A stretch of DNA of 59,749 nucleotides from an uncultured Parasutterella sp. Its GTDB lineage: Bacteria; Pseudomonadota; Gammaproteobacteria; Burkholderiales; Burkholderiaceae_F. Position numbers and translations under genes: made by a program. A model generated the notes under the pieces. The model saw only the letters and a program-made list of their open reading frames with translations. It was not told the origin of the DNA and searched no databases. The stretch lies in the NCBI GenBank assembly GCA_900766055.1, contig CAAFTZ010000098.1, positions 1-59,749 on the forward strand, written 5' to 3'. Shown piece by piece: positions 8,886 through 16,566 of the stretch; position 1 is the first letter of the stretch; every line of letters begins with the position of its first letter.

Positions 8886-9103
8886 TAGGCTATTCCGAAA
8901 TATGTTGTTCAGCCGATTATGCGGAGAGCGGTTCTCCCGTTATCGAGCTTTTAAGCATGAGGATAATCCTATCTCAATTCTGCTCGGATTGTCCTATTCG
9001 TCATCGAGTTAGGAAATACTTCTTTACGTCAAAGAAGTCGGCCAAACACTCTCCGATTCATCCGGACCTTTGAGCTAAGCCGTAAGAGGCTGCAGATAAT
9101 ACA

Positions 9104-9123
9104 GGGCGCCGCTATGGGCGCCC
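9104..9123. terminator. GC-rich hairpin between the acetyltransferase gene and dnaX
   Basis: A 7-bp perfect stem (GGGCGCC / GGCGCCC, 6-nt loop) lies about 20 bp beyond the stop of the minus-strand acetyltransferase gene. The minus-strand tail TGTATTAT is a weak T-run; the plus-strand tail is TTCTACTTTTT. It probably reduces read-through from the ffs/acetyltransferase transcript into dnaX. Confidence 0.5.
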
Positions 9124-9141
9124 TTCTACTTTTTAAACTCT

Positions 9142-9651
9142 TTATTTTGCAAGTGCTTTTTGAGCAAATTGCTCAAGTTTTTCACCGGTCAGACGGCAAA
9201 TACGCCATTCCTGCATAACAGTAGCGCCGATGCTTTCATAGAAATCAATTGCCGGCTGATTCCAATCCAGAACAGACCACTCAAATCGGCCGCATCCGTC
9301 AGCCACAGCTTTGGTCGCCAAATAATTCATCATCTTCTTGCCGATGCCGCGGTGTCTGTATTCAGGAAGTACAAAAATATCTTCTAAGTAGAGACCCTTG
9401 CGCGCAAGGAAGGTAGAGAAGTTATAGAAATAAAGCGCAAAGCTTACCGGTTTTTCTGTTCCGTCTTTTTCCGTCAGCCAGCCAACTACGGCATAACATT
9501 CGGGTTTGTCTCCGAAAAGGCATTTTTCAAGGAGTTCGGGAGTGACCTGACACTGGTCGTCGAGTTTTTCGTAATGGGCCAATCCGCGGATAAGTTCGGC
9601 AATAACCGGGCAATCTTGAGGACGAGCATTGCGAATATTGAAGTTATCCAT
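9142..9651 (-). CDS. GNAT-family N-acetyltransferase (diamine acetyltransferase-like)
   Basis: An acetyl-CoA dependent transferase of 169 residues. The acetyl-CoA pyrophosphate-binding motif A is clear in YLEDIFVLPEYRHRGIGKKM (R/Q-x-x-G-x-G). It is followed by the C-terminal half typical of spermidine/spermine acetyltransferases (LDWNQPAIDFYESIGA). The resemblance to the SAT1-like subgroup suggests amine or polyamine substrates, but thialysine and other amines are equally possible. It starts 24 bp after the SRP RNA gene and runs in the same direction. Confidence 0.85.
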   Translation of the reverse strand: MDNFNIRNARPQDCPVIAELIRGLAHYEKLDDQCQVTPELLEKCLFGDKPECYAVVGWLTEKDGTEKPVSFALYFYNFSTFLARKGLYLEDIFVLPEYRHRGIGKKMMNYLATKAVADGCGRFEWSVLDWNQPAIDFYESIGATVMQEWRICRLTGEKLEQFAQKALAK

Positions 9652-9674
9652 TTGAGCACCTTATTGAAAAGGAA

Positions 9675-9768
9675 AGGCGAACCACACCTCGGCACTGCTA
9701 GTTTCGCTATGGCTGCTTCGTTCCCGACCTGACCAGATTCACGACATTCACATGCGAGGGGGCTCGCC
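9675..9768 (-). ncRNA. ffs: 4.5S signal recognition particle RNA (small bacterial type)
   Basis: The minus strand contains the universally conserved SRP helix 8 core, CTGGTCAGGTCGGGAACGAA followed by GCAGCC, which binds Ffh. The ends are set by a perfect 8-bp closing stem, GGCGAGCC (9768-9761) with GGTTCGCC (9682-9675, one G-U). The resulting RNA is about 94 nt, the small type without the Alu domain. Location upstream of dnaX is common in bacteria. No tRNA was seen next to it. Confidence 0.95.
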
Positions 9769-9888
9769 GGCTACGAATTATATATGAATTTGAATTCTGC
9801 GCCAGCAAAGAAAATGAAACTGAAATGGAGAGACTTTTTCACGATTCAGAGTGGTAAGATGAACTAACTATAAGAAAAGGAGGAGAAA

Positions 9889-10134
9889 ATGATTAGATTC
9901 AGCGTTCCATTCATCGCCCTTATGCTCGCGTTCTCCGGCACGGCCAATGCTAAATTTATTGGTCGTTGGGATCCTGCCGCCTACGCCCAGGGTAAATTTG
10001 AAATTCAAAAAACTGCCTTTGTTCAGAAAGCACCTGTTGTTGAAAAAATTCAGATTGAAAGCAAACATATCCTTGTGAAAGTCGATTACACAGGAAAGAT
10101 TTTCCGAAAAGGGTATGCGTTTGCTAAAAATTAA
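9889..10134 (+). CDS. Small secreted protein of unknown function
   Basis: The 81-residue product begins with a clean signal peptide (MIRFSVPFIALMLAFSGTANA, cleavage after about residue 21), leaving a mature chain of about 60 residues rich in Lys, Phe and Val with no cysteine. A near-perfect AAGGAGG ribosome site lies 5-6 nt before the ATG, and a strong terminator follows the stop, so it looks like an independent, well-expressed monocistronic gene. No family is recognised; the sequence fragment KFIGRWDPAAYAQGK may help in a homology search. Confidence 0.75.
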   Translation: MIRFSVPFIALMLAFSGTANAKFIGRWDPAAYAQGKFEIQKTAFVQKAPVVEKIQIESKHILVKVDYTGKIFRKGYAFAKN

Positions 10135-10154
10135 CCTTGTCCAATAGTCACACG

Positions 10155-10197
10155 AGCGTCGCTCCGGAAAGTAGTTTCTGCGCGGCGCTTCTTTTTA
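10155..10197 (+). terminator. Terminator of the small secreted protein gene
   Basis: AGCGTCGC pairs with GCGGCGCT (8 bp, one G-U, long loop) and is followed by TCTTTTT. Confidence 0.75.
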
Positions 10198-10483
10198 GCT
10201 CTGCTTATTTGGATCGTTTTCAAAACTCCGGCCTGCATCCGCTTAGCTTTTCCTTCCTTGTCCGCTCAACGTCCTAAGAAGTTTTCACACATTGTTAATA
10301 TCTAACGTTGCGCACACACGCCCTCAAGGTACCTTCAAATGTGTATAGTTACAAAAATCCAGCATGAGTTTCACCTTTTTGGGGTTGTTAGTTAAGCCCT
10401 GAAAGCTCTCGGTGATAGTATCCCATCATCCGTTGGAGCCGATTTCGGTTCCGGGGAATCAATAATTGGAGGTAATTAAAAAA
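10198..10483 (+). other. Upstream region of trxA
   Basis: About 290 bp without an open frame worth calling. It must hold the trxA promoter; TATAGT at about 10340 is a possible -10, but no convincing -35 pairs with it. A 7-bp stem (GGAGCCG / CGGTTCC, about 10434-10451) lies just before the GGAGG ribosome site and could influence translation. Confidence 0.35.
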
Positions 10484-10804
10484 ATGGCCTTAAAACAAGT
10501 TACAGACGCCAGCTTTGTTGACAACGTCCTGAATCAAAAGGGTGTGGTGGTCGTTGACTTCTGGGCTCCCTGGTGCGGTCCCTGCCGCATGCTCGGACCG
10601 GTTCTTGAAAAAGCAGCCGAAACCCTTCCCGACGGCGTTCAGATCGTTAAATACAACGTTGATGAGTGTCAGGATGTTGCTTCTCAGCTGGGCGTTCGCG
10701 GCATTCCGACTCTTGCCGTTTACAAAGACGGTCAGCTCCAGGCTCAGCAGGCCGGTGCTATGAATTCCGCTCAGTTCTCTGAATTCCTCAAGAACTTCAT
10801 CTAA
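10484..10804 (+). CDS. trxA: Thioredoxin 1
   Basis: Cytosolic disulfide reductase that donates electrons to ribonucleotide reductase, methionine sulfoxide reductase and others. The 106-residue chain carries the active site W-C-G-P-C (residues 30-34) after VVVVDFWAP, and the cis-proline loop GIPTLAVY. The ATG at 10484 is chosen over an in-frame TTG at 10466 because the latter would place the GGAGG ribosome site inside the gene. It lies upstream of rho, an arrangement shared with many proteobacteria. Confidence 0.97.
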   Translation: MALKQVTDASFVDNVLNQKGVVVVDFWAPWCGPCRMLGPVLEKAAETLPDGVQIVKYNVDECQDVASQLGVRGIPTLAVYKDGQLQAQQAGAMNSAQFSEFLKNFI

Positions 10805-10814
10805 TTTTGCTCTA

Positions 10815-10862
10815 CAACGGTTCGATTTCCTCTTTATCGAACCGTTGCTTCCTTCCTTTCTT
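10815..10862 (+). terminator. Strong hairpin between trxA and rho
   Basis: A perfect 12-bp stem (CAACGGTTCGAT / ATCGAACCGTTG, 9-nt loop) begins 10 bp after the trxA stop and is followed by a pyrimidine-rich stretch, CTTCCTTCCTTTC. It likely ends most trxA transcripts. Confidence 0.75.
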
Positions 10863-10941
10863 AATTCTTCTTTCCTCTTTTATTTAAATCTCTTCGCTTG
10901 GGATTATTGTGTAATCCTCATTTGCAAGAGCTTCATTTCCT

Positions 10942-12198
10942 ATGCATTTATCCGACCTTAAATCCAAGCACGTCTCCGAGCTTCTCGATATTGCTTTAGA
11001 GCTCGACGTTGATAACGCCAGCCGCCTTCGCAAGCAGGAACTCATGTTCGCTATCTTGAAGAAGCGTGCAAAAGCCGGCGAACAGATTTTCGGTGACGGA
11101 ACTTTGGAAATCCTTCCTGACGGATTCGGTTTCCTTCGCTCTCCGGTTTCTTCTTATTTGGCCAGCACGGAAGATATTTACATTTCTCCGTCTCAGATCC
11201 GCCGCTTCAATCTTCATACCGGTGACACGGTTGAAGGTGAAGTCCGCATTCCGAAAGACGGCGAGCGTTATTTTGCTTTAGTCAAAGTCGACAAAGTTAA
11301 CGGTCTTCCTCCCGAAGCTCTTAAACACCGCATTCTCTTCGAAAACCTGACTCCGCTTTTCCCGAACCAGCCGCTCAAACTCGAACGCAATATCTCGGGC
11401 GACGAGAACCTCACAGGTCGTTTGATCGACATCCTCGCTCCGATCGGTAAAGGTCAGCGTGCTCTGCTGGTTGCCTCTCCGAAGTCCGGTAAGACCGTTT
11501 TAATGCAGCACATCGCTCACGCGATTACAGCCAACTATCCGGACGTTATCCTGATGGTCCTTCTGATCGACGAACGTCCGGAAGAAGTGACGGAAATGGA
11601 ACGTTCCGTCAAAGGTGAAGTCATTGCCTCCACCTTCGATGAACCGGCTACCCGCCATGTTCAGGTTGCAGAAATGGTCATCGAAAAAGCCAAACGGCTG
11701 GCTGAAAGCAAGAAAGACGTTGTCATCCTTCTTGACTCCATTACCCGTCTGGCCCGCGCCTACAACACTGTCGTCCCGACTTCCGGCAAAGTGCTCACCG
11801 GCGGCGTGGACTCCAACGCCCTGCAGCGCCCGAAACGCATTCTCGGTGCAGCCCGCAATCTGGAAGAAGGCGGCTCGCTCACGATCATCGGCACTGCTCT
11901 GGTAGAAACCGGCAGCCGTATGGACGATGTAATTTATGAAGAATTCAAGGGTACCGGCAATATGGAAATCCATCTGGACCGCCGTCTTGCTGAAAAGCGC
12001 GTCTACCCGGCCATTAACGTTGCCAAGAGCGGAACCCGTAAGGAAGAACTGCTTCTGGCTCCCCAGGAACTTCAGAACATTTGGATTCTTAGAAAGTTCC
12101 TCTACGACATGGACGAAATCCAGGCAATGGAATTCCTGCTTGATAAGATGCGCCCGACAAAGAACAATGCTGAGTTCTTTGCCATGATGCGCCGATAA
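10942..12198 (+). CDS. rho: Transcription termination factor Rho
   Basis: Hexameric RNA-dependent ATPase/helicase that terminates untranslated transcripts. The 418 residues show the N-terminal helix bundle, the cold-shock-like primary RNA site (GDGTLEILPDGFGFLR, residues 51-66), a P-loop ASPKSGKT (178-185), Walker B in VVILLDSITRLARAYN, the Q-loop with PTSGKVLTGGVD and the R-loop. The leader between the trxA hairpin and the ATG is strikingly rich in C and T and poor in G, as expected for a Rho utilisation site; autogenous control by Rho is therefore plausible (inference). Confidence 0.98.
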   Translation: MHLSDLKSKHVSELLDIALELDVDNASRLRKQELMFAILKKRAKAGEQIFGDGTLEILPDGFGFLRSPVSSYLASTEDIYISPSQIRRFNLHTGDTVEGEVRIPKDGERYFALVKVDKVNGLPPEALKHRILFENLTPLFPNQPLKLERNISGDENLTGRLIDILAPIGKGQRALLVASPKSGKTVLMQHIAHAITANYPDVILMVLLIDERPEEVTEMERSVKGEVIASTFDEPATRHVQVAEMVIEKAKRLAESKKDVVILLDSITRLARAYNTVVPTSGKVLTGGVDSNALQRPKRILGAARNLEEGGSLTIIGTALVETGSRMDDVIYEEFKGTGNMEIHLDRRLAEKRVYPAINVAKSGTRKEELLLAPQELQNIWILRKFLYDMDEIQAMEFLLDKMRPTKNNAEFFAMMRR

Positions 12199-12210
12199 TC
12201 AGGCATCTGT

Positions 12211-12238
12211 TTGCTTTACAAGGAAATTGGGGTATAAT
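12211..12238 (+). promoter_or_regulatory. Sigma-70-type promoter for rpmE2
   Basis: TTGCTT (12211-12216) and a consensus TATAAT (12233-12238) are separated by 16 bp. The -10 sits in the loop of a small hairpin (GGGG ... CCCC, 12229-12246) that is followed by TGTTTTTATT and might also act as a weak rho terminator. The predicted transcript would carry a leader of about 100 nt before rpmE2. Confidence 0.65.
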
Positions 12239-12279
12239 TTTGCCCCTGTTTTTATTAACTTAGGCACGTTCTGACATGC

Positions 12280-12341
12280 CGGACGTAAGACTCACAACGG
12301 TGAGCGGTCTCGCAAGGTTGGTGGCGACCGACATTTTTTGG
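12280..12341 (+). promoter_or_regulatory. Structured leader before rpmE2
   Basis: Two stem-loops follow one another: CTCAC-AACG-GTGAG (12291-12304) and CGGT..CGC / GCGACCG (12305-12330). The second is followed by ACATTTTTTGG and the start codon of rpmE2 comes 18 nt later. The second hairpin plus T-run resembles an attenuator. Several r-protein L31 leaders are known in other phyla; equivalence here is not shown. Confidence 0.4.
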
Positions 12342-12348
12342 AATACAC

Positions 12349-12645
12349 ATGAAACCGAATATTCATCCGCAGTATCGTGAAGTTGCCTTCACCGATATGT
12401 CCATCGGCAAGACCTTCATTATTCGCTCTACTGCCGACGCTCGTGACACCATCGAAATCGACGGCGTTACCTATCCGCAGGTTAAGCTTGATACCTCCAG
12501 CGAATCTCATCCTTTCTACACTGGCGCTCAGACACGTATCGTCGAAGCCGGCCGTGTTGAAAAATTCCGTCAGAAATTCGCTGCTAAGTCTGCTGCCCTT
12601 AACGCTTCTGCTGAAGCTGCCAAGGCTGCTAAGGCTAAAAAATAA
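12349..12645 (+). CDS. rpmE2: 50S ribosomal protein L31 type B
   Basis: Ribosomal large-subunit protein that bridges to the small subunit. It matches the type B (zinc-free) form: MKPNIHPQYREVAFTDMSIG at the start, SSESHPFYTGAQ in the middle and VEKFRQKF near the end, with no CxxC pair. An Ala/Lys-rich tail of about 25 residues extends the C-terminus. The gene has its own promoter and terminator between rho and a membrane protein gene. Confidence 0.96.
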   Translation: MKPNIHPQYREVAFTDMSIGKTFIIRSTADARDTIEIDGVTYPQVKLDTSSESHPFYTGAQTRIVEAGRVEKFRQKFAAKSAALNASAEAAKAAKAKK

Positions 12646-12670
12646 TTTTTCAGTTTCATACTGATCCGAA

Positions 12671-12699
12671 GGGCAGCCTTTTGGGCTGCCCTTTTCTTT
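12671..12699 (+). terminator. Terminator of rpmE2
   Basis: GGGCAGCC-TTTTG-GGCTGCCC forms an 8-bp GC-rich stem followed by TTTTCTTTA. Confidence 0.9.
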
Positions 12700-12740
12700 A
12701 GTAAAATCGCACCTTTCAGGTCTACAACCACACTGCTTCG

Positions 12741-14465
12741 ATGTTAAGTAACCATTCCTCTCCGGCCGTCGTCAGCGCTTCGGCTGCCGGCAAGCTTCCG
12801 AGAGCTGCATTGATTGCACTTTTAGTTGCCTTCGTGCTGCCGTTGTTCTTTTCTACGGATGTCTGGAGCGGAAAGTCGCTTATTTCGTTCGGTGTTGCGT
12901 GGAACATGGCCAACGGTTCCTTTGCCGACTGGCTTCTTCCGAACGTCAACGGGTTCCCGGCTTCCGACGTCGGACCGCTTTCCTTCTGGTTTGCAGCACT
13001 CAGCATCAAGGTTTTCGGACCTCTTTTCGGGAACGTAGAGGCATTCCATATCACCGCAGGTTTGTGGTTTGCAGTGACCACGGCCGCGATTTGGTATTCC
13101 ACTTATCTTCTTTCCCGACGCGATGAAGCTCAGCCCGTGAGCTTTGCCTTCGGCGGAGAAGCCGCTCGCAAAGACTACGGCCGCTTAGTCGCCGATATTG
13201 CCGTTCTCTTAACTGTCGGCACCTACGGCATCATTTCCGCTTTCCACGAACTGACACCAGTTACCTGTCTGCTCGCTTTTTCTGCCTTGGCTTTCTACGG
13301 CATCGTATTAAGTCTTCAATATCTGTGGCGCGGTTCCATTATTGCCGGACTTTCTATCGGCGCAATTGCCTTAGCCAGCAGTCCCGGAGCCGGCCTTTGG
13401 TGCTTTTTCGGCGCTTGGGTCGCGATTTTCCTGACGCCCGACTACACCAGCCGTTCCAAACGCGCCGTGCTGACTTTATCGATAGCCTTTGCCACAGCAA
13501 TGCTGTGGCCGATCCTGGTCTTTGCCTGTTTCCCCGCAGAAGCCGCAGAATGGTTCAAGAGCTGGATCTCTACCAGTCTTGCCGCGCTTTCTCCGCTGCC
13601 GGCTGACGAATACCTTTGGCTGCTTAAAAACATTTCCTGGCTGACTTTCCCCCTTTGGCCTTTGGCTTTGTGGGGCATCTACGCCTGGAGAGACCAGATT
13701 CGGCAGGCTCCGCTGATTATTCCGCTTTCCTTCTCGGTTGTTGCACTTTGCTCCGTGATCTTCACCGGAACCGAGCTGTACAGCACCCTGCTCTTTTTAG
13801 TTCCTTCGCTGTCTGTTTTAGCCGCACTCGGCGTCGTCAGTCTTAAACGCAGCCGCGAGAACTTCCTGGACTTGTATTCCGGCATTATTTATACGCTTGC
13901 CGTAATTGCCGTCTGGATTTACTTCTTCGCCTGGACACAAGGCGTTCCGGCCAAAATGGCTTTCTCCCTTACTCGTTTAGCCCCGGAGGTTGAGCCGCAC
14001 GGAACTTCCGTTTTCCTCTTCTTCCTTGCCGTTGCCGCCACGGTCCTTTGGATTGCAATCGTCTTCTGGCGCTTGTTCAAACACCCGGTTTTCTCCTGGA
14101 GAGGCGCATGGATGGCCGGAACCGGCCTGACTGCGGTATGGATCATCGTCATGAGCTTATTCGTCAACTTGATTGACGGAGCTCGTTCTATGAAGCCGAT
14201 TGTCGACAACTTCAAAGCGGTTGCCGTTGAAAACAAAATCCCGCTCGACAAGATCGGTGCTTCTCATTTAACTTTGAGCAATATCGCTGCTTTTAATTAC
14301 TGGGGCGGCGTCAACTTTGATAAGCAGGCAGACGCACCTTGGATTCTGCGTGCCGTTGATCGAGATTACGATGAAAACACGCTTGACCTTTGCTACGAAG
14401 TTGTTGATGTTTTCCAAGGCCGTCCGAGAAGCAGCGAAAAGTTCCTCTTAATTCGCAGAAAGTAG
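12741..14465 (+). CDS. Polytopic membrane protein, probable ArnT/PMT-like lipid-linked sugar glycosyltransferase
   Basis: The 574-residue product has about a dozen hydrophobic segments, beginning near residue 22 (ALIALLVAFVLPLFF). The first periplasmic loop carries acidic residues and a stretch, LLPNVNGFPASDVGPLSFWF, that resembles the lipid-sugar-binding loop of GT-C transferases such as ArnT, where Asp and short hydrophobic motifs are conserved. A soluble C-terminal region of about 100 residues follows. It is placed between rpmE2 and a MATE gene. The family assignment is by pattern only; the transferred sugar and acceptor (lipid A or cell wall glycan) are unknown. Confidence 0.65.
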   Translation: MLSNHSSPAVVSASAAGKLPRAALIALLVAFVLPLFFSTDVWSGKSLISFGVAWNMANGSFADWLLPNVNGFPASDVGPLSFWFAALSIKVFGPLFGNVEAFHITAGLWFAVTTAAIWYSTYLLSRRDEAQPVSFAFGGEAARKDYGRLVADIAVLLTVGTYGIISAFHELTPVTCLLAFSALAFYGIVLSLQYLWRGSIIAGLSIGAIALASSPGAGLWCFFGAWVAIFLTPDYTSRSKRAVLTLSIAFATAMLWPILVFACFPAEAAEWFKSWISTSLAALSPLPADEYLWLLKNISWLTFPLWPLALWGIYAWRDQIRQAPLIIPLSFSVVALCSVIFTGTELYSTLLFLVPSLSVLAALGVVSLKRSRENFLDLYSGIIYTLAVIAVWIYFFAWTQGVPAKMAFSLTRLAPEVEPHGTSVFLFFLAVAATVLWIAIVFWRLFKHPVFSWRGAWMAGTGLTAVWIIVMSLFVNLIDGARSMKPIVDNFKAVAVENKIPLDKIGASHLTLSNIAAFNYWGGVNFDKQADAPWILRAVDRDYDENTLDLCYEVVDVFQGRPRSSEKFLLIRRK

Positions 14466-14481
14466 TTTCTGCCTTTTTTGT

Positions 14482-15873
14482 ATGTCAACTCGAATTTTGA
14501 GCCGGCTTCAACCGCCGGATACTTCCTATTGGGCAATTATTAAGCTCTCACTCCCCGTTTGGATCTCCAACGTTGCCATTGTCGGCGGAGCCACACTCGA
14601 TACTTTAATGACCGGCCATCTCGGTTCTACAGACTTGGCCGCTGTTGCCATCGGCTTAGCCGTTTCCGTCTCGGTCTTTGTTGCTTTAGTCGGCGTCATG
14701 CAGGGGCTTTCTCCGATCGCCGGCCACCACTACGGTGCAGGACATCACGAAAGAATCGGCTTCGAGCTTCACCAAACTATTTGGCTTGCCATTCTTCTTG
14801 CCATCATCGGTATGGGCCTGATGGGCTATACACCGATGTGGATGACGCTGACAAACTCCACCGGTCGTGTTGCAGAAATTGCGACAAACTTCCTGCTGAT
14901 CAACGCTATCGGTCTGCCGGCTGCCATGGCAGGACGCGCTTATATGGCGATGAACGCGGCTGTTTCCCGTCCCAAAGTGGCAATGTGGATTGCTCTCTCT
15001 ATGCTGGCCGTCAAAGCCGTCACCAATTACATCTTTATCTTCGGCTGGGCCTTTATTCCGAGTTTCGGAGGCGCAGGATGTGCGATCTCTTCTACCATCA
15101 ATGCGTTCCTGAGCTTGTTCCTTTACTGGGTCATTTGGCACTATGACAGCTTCTACGCCAAGATGCGCCAGAAGCGAATTTCCATGCCCAACCGCAAGGC
15201 TTTAACCAACCTGCTTAAGCTCGGAATTCCGATCGGTCTTTCCGCCTTCTTTGAAGTGACATCGTTTACCTTCATGACGATTTTCATTTCTCGTTTAGGC
15301 GCCGATATCGTTTCCGCTCACCAGATCGTTGCGAACTTAACATCGCTCTTTTACATGGCTCCTCTTGCCATCGGTGTGACCTCTTCCGTTTTGGTTTCGC
15401 AGTCTTTAGGTGCCAATTCGCCAGAGACCGCCAAAATGGCAACCTACAAATGCCTGAGGTTCTGCATTTGTTTAGCGGTGTTCGTTTCCGCTTTGCTCTA
15501 CTTCTGCAAATACTTCTTTGTAGGCCTCTACACGAGCGATTTGGACGTCATTAAGGTCAGTACCTACCTAATCGGTTTTGCGTCCATCTATCACGTTTTT
15601 GACGCGGTTAACTGTGTCGGCAGCTTCTCCATGAGAGGGTATCGAATCACGTTCCTGCCGATGATTATTTACGGCGTCTTCCTGTGGGGCTTAGGTTTGG
15701 GCTTAGGCAGCATCCTTACCTTCACGGATTATTTAAGTCCTGCTCCGATGGGTGCCGCAGGTTACTGGACTGCCATTACCATCGGTCTGACGCTTTCGGG
15801 CATCATTGTCGGCCTCTGTGCTGTTTACGTTGCCAGCGCTTTTGCACACGGTCATAAAGTCTGGCTCCGCTAA
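14482..15873 (+). CDS. MATE-family multidrug/metabolite exporter
   Basis: Inner-membrane antiporter of 463 residues with about twelve membrane segments in two pseudo-symmetric halves. The first half shows PVWISNVAIVGGATLDTLMT and the typical VMQGLSPIAGHHYGAG; the second half starts near residue 240 with LLKLGIPIGLSAFFEV and AHQIVANLTSLFYMAPLAIG. This is the NorM/MdtK class, which uses sodium or protons to expel cationic drugs. It lies 16 bp behind the previous gene and is probably cotranscribed with it. Substrate not predictable. Confidence 0.92.
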   Translation: MSTRILSRLQPPDTSYWAIIKLSLPVWISNVAIVGGATLDTLMTGHLGSTDLAAVAIGLAVSVSVFVALVGVMQGLSPIAGHHYGAGHHERIGFELHQTIWLAILLAIIGMGLMGYTPMWMTLTNSTGRVAEIATNFLLINAIGLPAAMAGRAYMAMNAAVSRPKVAMWIALSMLAVKAVTNYIFIFGWAFIPSFGGAGCAISSTINAFLSLFLYWVIWHYDSFYAKMRQKRISMPNRKALTNLLKLGIPIGLSAFFEVTSFTFMTIFISRLGADIVSAHQIVANLTSLFYMAPLAIGVTSSVLVSQSLGANSPETAKMATYKCLRFCICLAVFVSALLYFCKYFFVGLYTSDLDVIKVSTYLIGFASIYHVFDAVNCVGSFSMRGYRITFLPMIIYGVFLWGLGLGLGSILTFTDYLSPAPMGAAGYWTAITIGLTLSGIIVGLCAVYVASAFAHGHKVWLR

Positions 15874-15893
15874 GGTATTCTTTTCCTTTGGTG

Positions 15894-15921
15894 ACAGCTC
15901 ACGATTTGTGAGCTGTTTTTA
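15894..15921 (+). terminator. Terminator of the membrane protein-MATE operon
   Basis: ACAGCTCAC-GATTT-GTGAGCTGT is a perfect 9-bp stem followed by TTTTATATAG. Confidence 0.88.
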
Positions 15922-16151
15922 TATAGAATGGCCTGCGTTAGCAGACTCACTTGCTGTTTCTTTTTTTAAGAAATATTGATAATCAGATGTACGCGAGACA
16001 GCTCTCTTTACTCCCGCGCCGACGCACCTAGACCTACCATTAACCGATCTAAGGTGGGTGCCGATCAGAAATTAATTTAACATAACTTTTTAAACTCTTT
16101 TGGAGAAGAAGTTTCCTTCTCTTCATCTGCACATCTTTTGCCATAAGGCGA

Positions 16152-16489
16152 ATGTTGATGACATTAGAAGAACTCCAAGCCTCGGGAACACCGGAATTCC
16201 GAGAAAAAGTTAAGAAAGAGCGTTCACTGATGATCTTGCATCATGCCATATCAAGGCTTCGATACGAGCAGCACTTGACGTAACAAGAAGTCGCAAGGAA
16301 GTTTCAACTCTCACAGTCTGCCGTGGGCAAAATTGAAAGAAACTCCATGACACCAAATTGTCGGGCCTCGTAAGATATGTGAATATCCTTGACGAAAAAC
16401 TCTAGCTGCAAGTTGATCTTCCTTCAGGAGAAAGGATCGTTGTTCCGTTGACAAATTTTGAGCATTTCGGCGCCTTTCCAAAAGCCTGA
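16152..16489 (+). pseudogene. Decayed XRE-family antitoxin-like regulator
   Basis: Conceptual translation from ATG 16152 gives an N-terminal helical part (MLMTLEELQASGTPEFREKV) and then a helix-turn-helix (QEVARKFQLSQSAVGKIERN), as in antitoxins paired with RelE/HigB-type toxins. The frame is broken by a TAA right before the QEVARKF motif (about 16281). A frameshift follows near 16350, after which a second frame reads RYVNILDEKL, then a TAG, then LQVDLPSGERIVVPLTNF. These segments fit the usual tail of this family in order, so one ancestral gene has accumulated at least three lesions. No toxin gene is recognisable in the 230 bp before it. Confidence 0.8.
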
Positions 16490-16515
16490 TTTCGCTTTCG
16501 ACTAAATAACAAGGT

Positions 16516-16550
16516 CAACAAAAAACCGCCTTGCGGCGGCTTTTTGTTGG
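16516..16550 (-). terminator. Terminator of htpX (usable in both directions)
   Basis: CCGCC-TTGC-GGCGG is flanked by A-runs on the left and T-runs on the right, so the extended stem works on both strands. On the minus strand it lies about 17 bp after the htpX stop and ends in TTTTTTGTTG. Confidence 0.88.
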
Positions 16551-16566
16551 AATATCAGTCTGTCAA

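Noticed and set aside
8886..9103. Possible tRNA or small gene in the dnaX upstream gap
   Set aside because: No T-loop/acceptor pairing was found, and the one frame of 69 codons overlaps dnaX and has no ribosome site.
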